Origin: Branchipolynoe longqiensis
Taxonomy: Eukaryota > Annelida > Polychaeta > Phyllodocida > Polynoidae
Assembly: GCA_030323885.1 (NCBI GenBank)
Contig: CM059199.1
Location: 41,548,590-41,612,589, forward strand
Reading direction: 5' to 3'
Length of the DNA: 64,000 nt
In this document: piece by piece, positions 10,018-20,676 of the stretch
Layout: the number at the start of each line of letters is the position of its first letter
How positions within the stretch are numbered: the stretch's first letter is position 1
The notes under the pieces: generated by a model
Database searches by the model: none
The model's input: only the letters and a program-made list of their open reading frames with translations
What the model was told of the DNA's origin: nothing
Translations under genes and position numbers: made by a program

Positions 10018-11002
10018 TATGGGTCGTTCTCAGAAGTTGTGTACCAATAGTGTGACATCAGTACCAGAAAATCAAAATGCTGCCAAAGTCCTATAAGCAA
10101 GTTTCCTCAATGTGTATGTCCTTTTGCATCTGAATAATTGAAAATAAACATATTCTGGCATTTTTAGGTAGGTCAAATGATGCTCACACCCAATAAATAG
10201 CAGTATAGCATGGAAACCAATCTGACTCCAAAATCAAATATTTTCCACACAAAACTTGACATTTTTAGGACATTTCACATGCCACATGCTTTATAAACAG
10301 TAGTAATAATAATTTGAAACCTCATTGCTATGGTTTTGTCTTATTTGTGAATATTAAAGAGAAAAGCAAGAAAATATTAGCAGAGTAACAGATTAGCAGA
10401 GTAACAAAGTGGAAACAAACAATTTTACACAAATGTTCGGCTCAAATTTCAATGTTTAGGGGCAATTTCAGGATTGATCTTTTACTATACCATAACTGGG
10501 TCCATGCATAGTGTCAAATGGTGAAAATAATTCCTGTACTGTATCTGTACTCAGTGTTTGATACAGAGTTTCATAGTATTTGCAAGTGGAAACGAAATGT
10601 TACGATGTTAATGACTCCAGAAAATGTTAACTATTTCATCATTTAATTTTTTTTTTTAGAAATAAATGTCTTCAACTTAATGAAGACATTGTATATGACC
10701 ATTTGAAGTGAAATGAGCTGTTGTTCAGAGGTTTTCATTAAGTTTGTGACACTTTATTTTCAATGCTGTTGACAATGTCACAAATTAGTGATGTAATTTT
10801 CTATGTATTTAGCTACATCCATCCCAATAAGATACATAATACACAATATTAACATTTACTTTTGATCTAAACTATCTCCCACATTATTTGGCTAACTGAT
10901 GAAATCTAAATATTGACACTCCAATAAAGGGTTTCTTTGAAATATGCATTTCTAGTAGACTACCTCAAGTGGTACACAGTTTCTGAGAACGACCCATATA
11001 CC
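10018..11002. mobile_element. TIR element, 985 bp, non-autonomous
   Basis: Left end ATGGGTCGTTCTCAGAAGTT (10018) is the complement of the right end ATGGGTCG...TTTCTGAGAACGACCCAT near 10980-11000. The inverted repeat is about 30 bp and includes GTGTACCA. TA/AT dinucleotides flank it. The interior is AT-rich with no long open frame. It begins right after the polypurine tract. Only this copy is in the window. Confidence 0.65.
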
Positions 11003-11198
11003 AACAGAGAAAGATAGGGAAGAGAAATAGAAGGATGACAAAGTAAGAGTAAGCTAAAATTTAAAAAATCGCAAATATTCCGAAAAACAGCAAACACACA
11101 TATAACATAAGATCGGAAGTAAACAAGGTCTACAACAAATACTCGTGGAGAAAAACCACATAATTAGTAGTACTGTTTTATAATTAGATGTTTGTTTG
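11003..11198. other. No recognised feature
   Basis: Ordinary sequence between the TIR element and a SINE-1 tail fragment. Confidence 0.3.
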
Positions 11199-11257
11199 TG
11201 GTTTGTTTGTTGTTATGTTACGTCCTAGCAACATGTAAGGTCATATCAGGACGGGGA
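11199..11257 (-). mobile_element. SINE-1 tail fragment
   Basis: Only the tail and 'aaggtcatatcaggacggg' remain. The rest is missing. Confidence 0.6.
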
Positions 11258-11625
11258 ATATATGTGTATAATTAGAAGTATCCATGAACAAACCCTACCC
11301 CGGCTGAACTGGAGTTAGGACGGCGTTGGGAGATGGTGGGTGAGTGTGGACACTTATAGGTGGGTGAGTGGGGTAAAAGAAATGTCTTCTTAATACAGGC
11401 AAATATTGGGATCTTGAGTGCCACCGGCGGGGCGGATCAGAGTGAAGCTTGTAGGGGGTGGGGTGGGTGAGGAGGGGGGCGCATGGGCGTACTGCAAGAC
11501 ATAGGCATATCGATCCTTCCCCCAGTGACAGGTGCCCGGTAGGGGAATTTAATTCATATTCAGGGGAAGTTATTTATTATTCATGAGCGTATTGTGCGTG
11601 CGCAGGCGGGAGGCGTGGCGACGGC
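11258..11625. other. No recognised feature, G-rich
   Basis: G-rich sequence with CpGs (ccaccggcggggcggatcag; gcgtgcgcaggcgggaggcg) leading into a G run at 11626-11650. I see no gene. Confidence 0.3.
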
Positions 11626-11985
11626 GGGGGGTGGGGGGGGGGGGGGGGGCGAGGGGGCAGTAATGTCACCTTGAAAGATTAATGGAAGGAAATGTAACGC
11701 CTGGACTGGTCTGACGTGGAAGAGTGCAGTGGGGGAGGTGTTGTGGTAAGGTGGGTGGGGGGGTGCTTTGGTGGGTGCGTGGGTGGGTGTGGGTGTGTGG
11801 GTGTGTGTGTGGGGGGTGTCGGTAGGTGTGTGTGGGGGGGGGGTGCGTCAGTAGGTGGGTGGGTGCGTCGGTGGGTGCGTCGGTGGGTGGGTGGGTGGGT
11901 GTGTGTCGGTGGGTGGGTGGGGGTCGTCGGTAGGTGGGTGGGTGGGTGCGTCGGTAGGTGGGTGGGGGCGTCGGTGGGTGGAAAT
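11626..11985 (+). repeat. G-rich minisatellite, GGTGGGTGCGTCGGT units
   Basis: A poly(G) run (11626-11649) precedes an array of GGTGGGTG, GTGTGTGGG and GGTGGGTGCGTCGGTAGGTG units from about 11745 to 11983. Many runs of three or more G make G-quadruplex formation likely. The Gly/Val frame and its reverse (Pro/Thr/His) frame are compositional. Confidence 0.8.
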
Positions 11986-12667
11986 CTGAAATCAAGCGGC
12001 AAAAATTCGCGCCTAAATAAAAATACCTTCCAGGGGGCCAGGGAGGGGGGGGGGGGGGTTGCAGTCAAAGGAGAGAAAATTGCAGTGTTTGAAAAAAAAA
12101 CTGTAATGGCGCAAAAAATTGCATATCTGAAATTTCAAAATCGTAGTGAATTAAGTGACGTCGGGGGGAAAGGAAAGAAAGAGTGAAAGTAAAGGAAGCA
12201 GAATAGTTTTGCCCACCAGGTGTCCTACTGACTCACAGAAAATAGCGCATTTTTTATTTAATAATTGTTTTCTTCATCTCTGGCATCAGGGTATTGTTCA
12301 GTGTCGTCTCCTTGTTATTTTTCTTAGTTTCTGGCCTGCTGGTTTCTTTTTTCTTTATTTAAAATATTCCAGAAGTGCGTCCATCAAAAATAATTTGGCA
12401 TTTCCATCTTTTGCTCATAGGGGAGCAATCGAAGGGTATTTAGGCTGATTGGGGGAGGTTGCCGTAAACACAAAGACATGTTATATAGGTCGTAGGGAAT
12501 TTAAAAAAAAGAAGAACAAACACACTATTTTGTGTGTGTGTGTTATGCAGGTTATGCACACATGGACACAAAACTAAAAAAAAGTCACAGCCCTTGGCCT
12601 ATTCACCAAGTCACGCACCCATGACCCGCGGTACAATGGCAGCTACAGAGAACACTGCACCAGCATC
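11986..12667. other. No recognised feature
   Basis: Mixed sequence with a G run at 12046-12058 and T-rich stretches near 12245-12370. The frames at 11716-12186 and 12155-12448 have no recognisable domain. Confidence 0.3.
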
Positions 12668-13404
12668 CCATACCAGGGGCCATATGCAGGAGTCAGTGTT
12701 AGCGGGGTTTGGTGTTAGAGGCTGTTACCGTTTAGCTATCACCGAAGTCAGGACCTGTGTCAAGTCGTATGCAGGAGCGCGTAACACTTTCATTATAGCT
12801 AAACGTGAAGTTATTTATAGATTTGGGAAATCTGTACCCATATATTAGGCTCAAATCTATTGAATGCGATCATATTTAACAGAATTACATACGCAATAAG
12901 TGAAATTTGATCAATTTAACCCTAAATTCAAAGCGATATTAAGGCTACCACCGCATTGGTGGCGATATTAATACTTATATTTTCGAATCGACGAATGTAA
13001 AGTAAACAAATCGCCGCTGTCGCCGCATTGACGTCGCTTTCCCTACTGGCGGCGGCGGCGGTTTGTTTACTGTACGTTCGTCGATTCGAAAATATAAGTA
13101 TTACTATCACCGCCAATGTGGAGGTAGCCTTAATAACGCTTCGAATTTAGGGTTAAATTGATCAAATTTCACTTATTGCGTATGGAATTCTGTTAAATAT
13201 GACAGCATTGAATAGATTTGGGCATAATGGACTCACTAAACCTCCTATCTATCAGGGGTAAGGTAACACCGGTTAAGGCTTTGGTGTTAGGCCTATCACC
13301 GCCTCGTGCATACCATTTTTCGCCGCTAACCGGGAAATTCCTGCCAAACACCATTTTGGCTCGCTAACACCGAATACCACCGACACCTGCATACGGCCCC
13401 AGAA
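12668..13404. mobile_element. Fold-back element U1
   Basis: Nearly the whole 737 bp is one inverted repeat centred near 13038. Inner arms 12840-13027 and 13050-13240 are close to perfect (CGAATCGACGAA...TTCGTCGATTCG; AACCCTAAATTC...GAATTTAGGGTT). The outer ends also pair (GGGGCCATATGCAGGAGTC with the complement of CACCTGCATACGGCCCC). A second copy is at 49880-50372. The RNA would fold into a long hairpin, so small-RNA production is possible (inference). Confidence 0.75.
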
Positions 13405-13483
13405 GCCCCTGCACCACTCTGCCAGCTGGGCACAGCAGGAAGACAATACGTCACTTCCGAGTAGCTCCTCGTGCTCCTGAGTC

Positions 13484-14090
13484 ATATCCGCTGGTTTTAC
13501 TTAATGTCCCGCAATGTTCACGTTGTGTTTGAACTGGCGGGAACAACACGTTTCCTTATGCAGTACTGGCTGCGCCTTGGACTCCACTTTGGGTCGATGG
13601 ACGAGTCCATTTCCAGTCCACGTGATTGGCCAGCAGGCTTTCACAGCTGTTCTCCTCTCATCCGCATTTCCCCACTTTTTGTCCTTTCTGAGTTTTACTT
13701 AATGCCCCGCAATGTTCACGTTGTGTTTGATCTGGCGGGAACAACACATTTCCTTACGCAGTACCGGCTGTGCCTCGGACTCCACTTTTGATCGATGGAC
13801 AAGTCCATTTCCCGTCCACATGATTAGCCAGCAGGCTTTCACACCTGTTCGCCTCTCATCCGCATTTTGCCACTTCTTGTCCTTTCTGAGTTTTACTTAA
13901 TGCCCCGCAATGTTCACGTTGTGTTTGATCTGGCGGGAACAACACATTTCCTTATGCAGTACCGGCTGCGCCTCGGACTCCACTTTGGGTCGATGGACAA
14001 GTCCATTTCCCGTCCACGTGATTGGCCAGCAGGCTTTCACAGCTGTTCTCCTCTCATCCACATTTCGCCACTTCTTTTCATTTCTGAGTG
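13484..14090 (+). repeat. Three tandem 198-bp units
   Basis: TTTTACTTAATG recurs at 13495, 13693 and 13891, exactly 198 bp apart. Each unit contains GGCGGGAACAACACRTTTCC, 'ctcggactccact', GATGGACAAGTCCAT (a palindrome) and GATTGGCCAGCAGGC. Because 198 is divisible by three, frames repeat as near-identical peptides, but both overlapping frames do so equally, which argues against coding. Confidence 0.8.
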
Positions 14091-15029
14091 AGTTGGCGCT
14101 GCATGCAGTTTCTCACCCCAGTGCTCTACTACTTGCTGTCCGCCTTGTAGGACTGGGCCCGAGTGTTATCGTCTATTCACAATAACAACTGTGAAATCCT
14201 CCAATTCCTCCCTCGGTCTTTCAGTATCACAATCAGCAGATCTCAGTGGTGGTGGTAGGGTATTGGAGTGGACATGCTTCATATTGGTTAATTTGTTTGT
14301 AATGTTACAGGAAATATCAGTAGTTGCATAAGGGAAGAGGATAACCAAATGCAGTCACCACTTGAGAGACTCATCTCACAACTTAGAATCTGTCACTCTT
14401 TGTAAAACTGTATTTCTGTATAAAAGCAATATTAATTCAAATTAATATACCAAGTCAGTGTTGAAGTTCACCATGTAAGCCTATCAGACAAGGAGCTAAA
14501 TAAAAAGGTAGGTGTATATAAGGTGATTGCATCAAGGGACCTAAGTAGTCTAAAGGATAGTATCCGAGTCCCATCATGGTAATAAGTGCAGGTTTTAATC
14601 TAGATAAATGATTCACTGCTGACGCTGTATCAGCGGTGAATTCCATCTGTATGTAGAAGTTGGAGAAAATGTGTCTTGATATTGATGGCCATAGAAAGGC
14701 TTAGTTTGGCAGTCCTACCTTATGTTGATCAACATTCAATAACAACAAACCAAGTGTCTATGTTGTCCCTCAACACATACAGTCCAGAGAGTTCAAATCA
14801 CATACTGTCAAGGTATGTTGACACAAAATCAATTTGAAATGATAAAATAAATCCTCCATGTTTGAATGAACTGTTTGTACCACATAACTACCTCAGCCAA
14901 TGATAATGACCTAACTTGGACTCTACCAAAATGGCTGACATCTGGATATTGATCCAGACTTTAAGCTTCATACATCGATGCATTTAATCATCTTATGAAG
15001 CTCAAAAGTGTGGGTAAATACATCCAGTT
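14091..15029. other. No recognised feature (939 bp)
   Basis: Low-copy-looking AT-rich sequence. Short frames at 14166 and 14455 (minus) have no recognisable motif. This is one of the longer repeat-free stretches and could be intronic or intergenic. Confidence 0.35.
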
Positions 15030-15172
15030 AAGGGAAGGAAGAATATATTTTGCTTCTTAAATTGTGAATTTAGGCTCTGATTTCATTACCCCATTGTTTC
15101 ACCAGTTTTTATATAGGGTTGGTATTCACCCCTGTACTGCAAGTACGGGGAGAATCTTTCATCTAGTTTGAA
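15030..15172 (+). mobile_element. MITE-C, 3' fragment
   Basis: Contains 'aggctctgatttcattaccc', 'agtttttatatagggttg' and the terminal hairpin CCCTGTACTGCAAGTACGGGG, as at 29110-29218. The left half is missing. Confidence 0.65.
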
Positions 15173-15312
15173 TCATGCTCTAGGCATAATACTTCCGATT
15201 TTCATCGCCCGCTACGACACTGGTTGCCACGACTTTGATCCCATAGCAGCTACATGTTCTATGGTTGTTTACCCTACCCAGTGTATGTATATACAGTTGC
15301 AAGCATTGAACA
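15173..15312 (+). mobile_element. SINE-2 fragment
   Basis: Body of SINE-2 starting 'catgctctaggcataatac' through 'cactggttgccacgac' and 'taccctacccagtgtatgta'. The tRNA-like head is missing because the MITE-C fragment ends there. Confidence 0.6.
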
Positions 15313-15315
15313 ATT

Positions 15316-15647
15316 TATGGATGTCAACCATTTAAATAGACTTTCAATGCCTTGCCCCCCCCTCCCTCCCACCTTTTCATCACCCCTCCCCCTCACTCAA
15401 TTACTTACCTCAGCAATACTGTCACACACAGTTTTTGCAGCCACCCACCATCTTATATTAGCCCGTAACACCAAACTTATTATAGCTAACCCACTAACAC
15501 ACTAACCCCATTCACAATCTACTAACATCTACCTTTTTACAATGTAATGTAAACAGCTGAAATAGCAGTGCCTCGGCGCTGACAAAATGTATATTCTGAT
15601 GAATCAACTGTTTTACCAACAAACAAACAAAATTTCATGGGGACGAA
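15316..15647. other. No recognised feature
   Basis: Includes a C-rich patch at 15352-15400. No coding signal. Confidence 0.3.
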
Positions 15648-15725
15648 ATTAGTAGTCTGCGCTGATCTCTCAGGCAAGGAACCACATATACAGGTAGGCG
15701 AGGATTGGGAGCTTGCATCAAGGAG
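15648..15725 (+). mobile_element. SINE-2 leader fragment
   Basis: Reads 'tagtagtctgcgctgatctc', 'tcaggcaaggaaccacatat' and 'acaggtaggcg', the segment that precedes the tRNA-like head in SINE-2 (33117). Confidence 0.6.
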
Positions 15726-15732
15726 TGTAGCT

Positions 15733-16238
15733 AGTTGTAAAGTCGTCGGCTGGCAGCTCTAGTTGTGTAGGCAGGCTAATAGGAAATCAATACAGGCAAG
15801 TATAGACAAGGAAGGCAAGATATAGAGTGTGCAGAAGGAACCAGAAGGAGCTTGCTTATTTTATTATATATATATAGGTTTTAGAATCCAAGATGGCTGT
15901 ACACACCTGATCAATCCCTCCAATCAGCAACATGCATTATTCAATCAATCAACCAATGAAGGCTTGTAACCAAGCATTGGCTCTTTATGTCTACAATGCC
16001 CTGTTGTGTATGGGTGTGCAGTGATCCATAAATAACACTTGGGGGGGAGGGGGTATGTACACATAACTCCTAAGGCTCTGTCACATTACAAGTAGTGTCC
16101 CTCTGAACCTATCTATTATAGTACACAATGTCCATATTAACTCAGTAATGGACCACCAACACCACATGGTTTTATATGCCATTCATCTTTTCATAGACCA
16201 TTTGTAATTTACTATAGACTAGTTCACACCATACCCAA
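15733..16238 (+). repeat. Dispersed repeat R2, LTR-like, copy 1
   Basis: A 500-bp unit repeated at 17470-18030. Shared landmarks are 'gtaaagtcg.cggctggc', a TATATATATA box, 'gccctgttgtgt', 'gtgcagtgatccataaataa' and 'agaccatttg.aattta'. It starts with TG and carries TATA and CCAAT motifs, as an LTR would, but no internal retrotransposon domain is adjacent and the end is not clearly defined. Confidence 0.5.
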
Positions 16239-16262
16239 TGTCTAAATATCGGGAAACTTTAC

Positions 16263-16400
16263 ATAATGTAATGGTTAGCACACTAGCCATGAAATAACAA
16301 GAAATGTGGGTTCGAACTCTGCTCTAGGCAGAGTAGGTCTATTTCCAATGTTCATCGCCTCCAATATGTCCGATATGTTGCCGGTAACACCCACATGACT
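16263..16400 (+). mobile_element. SINE-2 head fragment
   Basis: tRNA-like 'aatgtaatggttagcacact' and 'gtgggttcgaactctgctct' with boxes A and B recognisable. Diverged body follows for about 60 bp. Confidence 0.55.
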
Positions 16401-16892
16401 ATGAATGAAAATAACACTTCCATACAATCATCAGTGATCATGAGGGTCTGAGCTGACAATATCAATACTATGGAAGGCATTCTACCTCAATGTGCACTGA
16501 AATAAAAACAACAAATCCATCTAAACAACGAATGCCCTGAGCTGAGCTAAATTGCCCCCGCTCGTCCCGATTAGGTACAAAGCAATTAGTCGCCCCCCCC
16601 CCTAAATAAAGATCACAAGGAAAACAAGAGAAACGCCCAAATCCTTAAACCAAAGAAGAAAATGGCAACATGTGAAGCTGGTTCTAGGGATTAACTCAAG
16701 TTCAAAGTGTGTCATTTTCAACAACGCCCGATGTGCCCGACTGTTAATGCTTTGGCACAAATAAAACAGCTGCCTCCAACCAGCTTAAATCGTCAACTCC
16801 CCAGTTCCAGGTCTGAAGGCCCCACTCTGGCGGATACCTTCCCGCAATGGGGGCAACTTGGAAGTAAATGGATATTGAGGAAGGGAGATTAA
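16401..16892. other. No recognised feature
   Basis: Contains a short C run at 16591-16600. The frame at 16707-16892 has no recognisable motif. Confidence 0.3.
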
Positions 16893-16960
16893 AGCTGCAT
16901 GGTCCTATCAAAGCAAATCATTTTTATAAACCAAAATATGTAGCTATATTGTGCGTTCCA
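16893..16960 (+). mobile_element. MITE-A terminus fragment
   Basis: TTAAAGCTGCATGGTCCTAT followed by about 45 bp of MITE-A-like sequence and then unrelated sequence. Confidence 0.5.
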
Positions 16961-17027
16961 TAGCCACCTTAGACACTAGGACTATTCTTGTTAAGAATTT
17001 ATTGGGTTATAATTTAGATACTGGTAC

Positions 17028-17275
17028 ACAATTGAAAACTTCAGGTACAAATCCCTGCAAACCTCAATCCCCGAATTTAAGTACAAATAAAAATATGTAT
17101 TTTACGTGAAGGTAATGTTAATTCTCAGTAATTCCACATTTCTTGTGATGAAATGTGGAGCAATGAACAAAAAGTTAGGAATATTCAATAATAAATATCT
17201 TGAAGGTTTTATTCCAATATTTGTCTGAAATTTTGGATCGGCATTTACAAGGTTTGTGCCTAAGCTCTTCAATTA
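17028..17275. mobile_element. MITE-B copy 1
   Basis: The left end 'gaaaacttcaggtacaaatc' pairs with the right end 'gtttgtgcctaagctcttca'. Internal 'attccacatttcttgtgatg' and 'caatgaacaaaaagttagga' match the copies at 47323 and 63494. The family is about 240 bp, AT-rich and non-coding, with TA-rich flanks as expected for Tc1/mariner-type MITEs (family assignment inferred). Confidence 0.7.
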
Positions 17276-17469
17276 TTAAACAGTTACTCCAGTGTACCGG
17301 TTCTATGCTATGGTACTTTGTTAGTAAATGGATCTACCTAACAATTTTAGTCCATACACTAAAAATTTCATTTCTAGGTTTTCTATTCAAATATCAATCT
17401 AATATAGTTGTCTGCTTAAAGCTGCATAGTCCGATGAAAGCATCACATTTTCAAAACAAAAATATTAAC

Positions 17470-18030
17470 CTAGTGTAAAGTCGACGGCTGGCGGATTTTG
17501 TAAAGTCGACGGCTGGCGGTTTGAGTGGTGTAGATAGGCTAATAAGAAATCACTACACGCAAGGAAGGAAAGTAGATAAAAAGTGAAGGGTAGGAGAGTG
17601 AGACTCCCTCATTTATTGTATATATAGTTTCAAGAAACAAGATGGTGGTGATCACATGATCCAGTCTTCCAATCACTAACAGGCATTCCTCTATCCACCA
17701 ATGAGGGTTCAATATCCTTGTAACCAAGGCATGGTTAGATCTGGCTACAGTGCCCTGTTGTGTCTGGTGTGCAGTGATCCATAAATAACACTTGGAGGGG
17801 AGGGGGTGTGTGAGGAGAGTTCCAAAGACTCTCTCACAAGTCAAGAAGTGATGCTCTCTCAGGTCAAGAAGTGACCCTCTCTCACTATCTGTATTGATAT
17901 ATACAATTTCTATCTTCAATTAGTAATGGATCACCAACTACACATATACCTTATATGCCCTTGGTGTTACATACCATTACCATTATATAGACCATTTGCA
18001 ATTTATTATAGAGTAGCTCTCCATAATACA
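17470..18030 (+). repeat. Dispersed repeat R2, LTR-like, copy 2
   Basis: Matches 15733-16238 in the same orientation. The first 35 bp (TGTAAAGTCGACGGCTGGCG) are tandemly duplicated at 17476 and 17504. Same TATA and CCAAT motifs as copy 1. Confidence 0.55.
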
Positions 18031-18035
18031 TAGAT

Positions 18036-18450
18036 ACAATATTCACCCCGTACTGCTGCAGTAGGGGTGCAAACCAGCCCTATGTAAAAGCTGGCGAAAA
18101 AACGGGTCAATGAAATCAGAGCCTAATTTAACAATCTAAGAAGCAACATTTATTCTTTACATCTGTTTTATTATTTACCCGCTACCTTTGAGTTGAAAAA
18201 TATAATATAATATATAGTTTAATAAGATTTAAAAGTGAAATCGACGGCGTTCTGCGGCCGCCATCTTGTCTTTTTTGCATTCTCTCCCATTTCACCAACT
18301 CTGTACCTATATGCATAATATGCATAGCCCTTTGATACTGGAGCCACATACTGGAGCCTCACTTCCATACTAATGCTATTTTCGCCCGTATTTAGACTAT
18401 GTTGACGTCACCCGTGTACTACAAGTACCGGGTGAACCTTTTATCTACAT
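18036..18450 (+). mobile_element. MITE-C, complete copy
   Basis: About 415 bp, with ends that pair with each other, each end also carrying its own short palindrome (CCGTACTGCTGCAGTAGGGG at the left; GTGTACTACAAGTACCGGGT at the right). Internal 'ctttgagttgaaaaatata' and 'gccgccatcttgtcttttt' match the inverted copy at 28806-29218. Confidence 0.75.
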
Positions 18451-18782
18451 AGTACATATCTCAAATATCGGAAAATTGTACACTAGATCTCATCCTACAT
18501 ATGCAAATTAGATACTAGTGCAGTTATTAACCATTTGTTGCTGAATATAACGGGATACTAAGTCAATTTAATAGAACCTGTTGCTGCAGAAGCCTATGGC
18601 CTCAGAGCTTTGGCGTGCTTGCCAACATTATTTTGGCATGTTTTCACCTCAAATATTTCAAAAGTTAGCTTTTTAAAATTAAAGTTACTTTAAACTAAAG
18701 TAAAATAGATAATAATGATCAACCTAATTCATTCATCTCATAAAATAATAACATTTCAAAAACATCGGACTATGCAACTTCA

Positions 18783-19163
18783 ATAGAGCTGAGACACTTG
18801 TATACTTTTTAATGAATATTTACAGGAACTTACCGGTCCCTATGATATGCTTGAAAATGGATAAACAAAATCTATTCATGTCTACCAGGTACATCAAGAT
18901 TACCGTTCTAGATTTTTTAATCAAATATACACAAATGTGACCCTGTCAGATTCGTTTTACTTCAACCAACATTTAAGTAGAGTGTCATGATAAACCTACT
19001 ATATCTGTTCGCTTGGTAGAATTTACATACTGACAGACTTCTTAAGAAACATTTTACAACAATTTACCTGTCTTATGCCATGTTTGAAAATGTGTAAACA
19101 GAATCTATCCATCTCCACCATTTTGATGTGTACACTGACATTCCCGATTTATCTCTGCCAGAC
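18783..19163. other. No recognised feature
   Basis: AT-rich. Two loosely similar segments ('aggaacttaccggtcccta' near 18830 and 'caatttacctgtcttatgc' near 19060, each followed by 'gtttgaaaatg..taaac.gaatctat') suggest an old tandem duplication of about 235 bp. Confidence 0.35.
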
Positions 19164-19470
19164 CAGACGGGATGGCCGAATGAGTTAGAGTGTCCGTCTC
19201 CAGTGTTGGTAGACCATGCGATCGTGGGTTCAAACCCTGGTCGAGTCAAACCAATGACTTAAAAATTGATACTTGTCGCCTCCTAGCCTGGCGCTCGGCA
19301 TTATTAGGACATGGCAAGGACTGGTGTGCTCAGTGTCAGGACAATGTGACTGAGTGGGATATCAGATCATGGTGCCGGTGGCCTGGTTTCCCAGTAGGGC
19401 AGCACTATGAAGTTGCCATCAGTGCGCACTGTCACAAGTCGGTACCCGTCCTGATATGACCTTAGATGAT
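19164..19470 (+). mobile_element. SINE-1, head H1
   Basis: Starts GACGGGATGGCCGAATGAG, has 'gtgggttcaaaccctggtcg', the complete body, and ends 'tgaccttagatgat' without the CAACAAAC tail. Confidence 0.85.
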
Positions 19471-19666
19471 AATCACGGGTTGTCGAAACCTTGCTGGAAA
19501 CAAAAGAACAGGTGACCGAAATGACGCTGTTGACATATTGTAGTTCCCATACCCACCACTAGGTTGTATGACAGGGATGTTGGCCTTTGTCAGACTTGCG
19601 CCTCACTACTACATCACTTCCGAGATAGCAAATTTGGTATCTACCATCCACTATTCTAGGCCACAG

Positions 19667-19932
19667 TTGATTGTTTTTTGGAGTTTTATGTCCTTGCAAC
19701 ATACAAGGTCATATCACGACGGGTGCCTACTTGTGACAGAATGCACCTATGAGAGCTTTATAGTGCTGCCTCACTGGGAGACCAGACTGCCGGTATCATG
19801 ATCTCATATCCCACTCAGTCACATTATCCTGACACCGAGCCAACCAGTCGTTGCTCTATCCTACTAATGCTGAGCGCCAGCCTAGGAAGCGACAAGTATA
19901 AATCTTTAAGTCATTGGTTTGACTCGACTAGC
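19667..19932 (-). mobile_element. SINE-1, head truncated
   Basis: Complement of tail and body from 'ttttatgtccttgcaacata' to 'aagtcattggtttgactcga'. The tRNA-like head is lost. Confidence 0.8.
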
Positions 19933-20166
19933 GTTTACCAAAACAGTTATGGGACCGTCACCCATTCACCCTACTACCGGCCTGTAAGCATGCCAGAGCG
20001 CAGGTTTATTCCTTTGACACACTCAAGTAAACATACATCCAGAAGCTATATGAATCTCTTCCCTGAGTGGACCTATATCGGCCATTTTGGTCTAGCTTCA
20101 CATTCTGCCAAACCAGCATTGTAAAGGTGATAACCTCCATTTGGCATCACTTTCCTCGAAGTGGGA

Positions 20167-20340
20167 TATATATGCTGTATAAGAATGATACGAGTAAAAT
20201 AACCTGCAATATCCCTCCTTTCCCCCATCACTCACTCAGTTCATGAACTGATGGATTCTGCCCTAGTCATCTACTGCTCCAGGCTCCCCAACCTCAGCTC
20301 CGATGTTGGTACCACCACCCGCTTCAGACTGTAACTGCCA
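20167..20340 (+). repeat. V-like terminal-repeat stub
   Basis: Starts ATATATATGCTGTATAAGAA TGATACGAGTAAAATA, close to the V-family start motif (TGTGATGTATAA..ATTATGCGAGTATAAA). Body differs from the other stubs. Confidence 0.4.
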
Positions 20341-20431
20341 CTCACTGTACCTTTGGAAATGTATGTCTGCTGTAGAAGCAATTATATTAATATAATTATC
20401 CTTAAACTGATTAACCTATAACTGTGTTTCT

Positions 20432-20567
20432 AGTTGGCACCTAAATGACACGACACAACTAATGACACTCAACTACTCAAGCGACCGGTCAGGCCCCTCT
20501 GCCTCGCCTGGTGCTGCCACCTGGCCTATTCAGCTGTCCTGGCTCTGCATCATGCCTATCCCACTCG

Positions 20568-20568
<1 letters not shown>
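20432..20568 (+). repeat. Dispersed repeat W, copy 1
   Basis: Shared with 47665-47805: 'cacaactaatgacactca', 'gcctcgcctggtgctgcca' and 'cccactcgct'. It ends directly in a (TA)n tract. Class unknown. Confidence 0.55.
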
Positions 20569-20610
<42 letters not shown>

Positions 20611-20635
20611 AATATATATATATATATATATATAG

Positions 20636-20672
<37 letters not shown>
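20569..20672. repeat. (TA)n and (GA)n microsatellite
   Basis: A TA tract from 20570 to about 20640 with a short interruption, then (GA)n to 20671. Confidence 0.9.

Positions 20673-20676
<4 letters not shown>

Larger units (their letters stand above)
17416..18782 (-). mobile_element. MITE-A copy split by two nested insertions
   Basis: The left terminus TTAAAGCTGCATAGTCCGAT lies at 17417 and the right terminus CATCGGACTATGCAACTT ends near 18782. Between them sit R2 (17470-18030) and MITE-C (18036-18450). The MITE-A body resumes near 18480 ('gatactagtgcagttattaa'). The order of events is therefore MITE-A first, then R2 and MITE-C. Confidence 0.7.

Noticed and set aside
12534..12848. Similar peptide frame in U1 (from 12685) and U2 (50356 to 50120, minus)
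   Set aside because: The shared frame lies in fold-back arms. Differences between copies are mostly non-synonymous, so there is no sign of protein-level selection.
13471..14185. Repeat-containing short protein over the 198-bp units
   Set aside because: Two overlapping frames are equally repetitive and neither spans the array without changing frame; no domain.
19164..19250. Free-standing tRNA genes (also at 44647, 33180, 26073)
   Set aside because: These tRNA-like sequences are heads of SINE copies, continue into conserved SINE bodies and lack a consistent acceptor stem and terminator.
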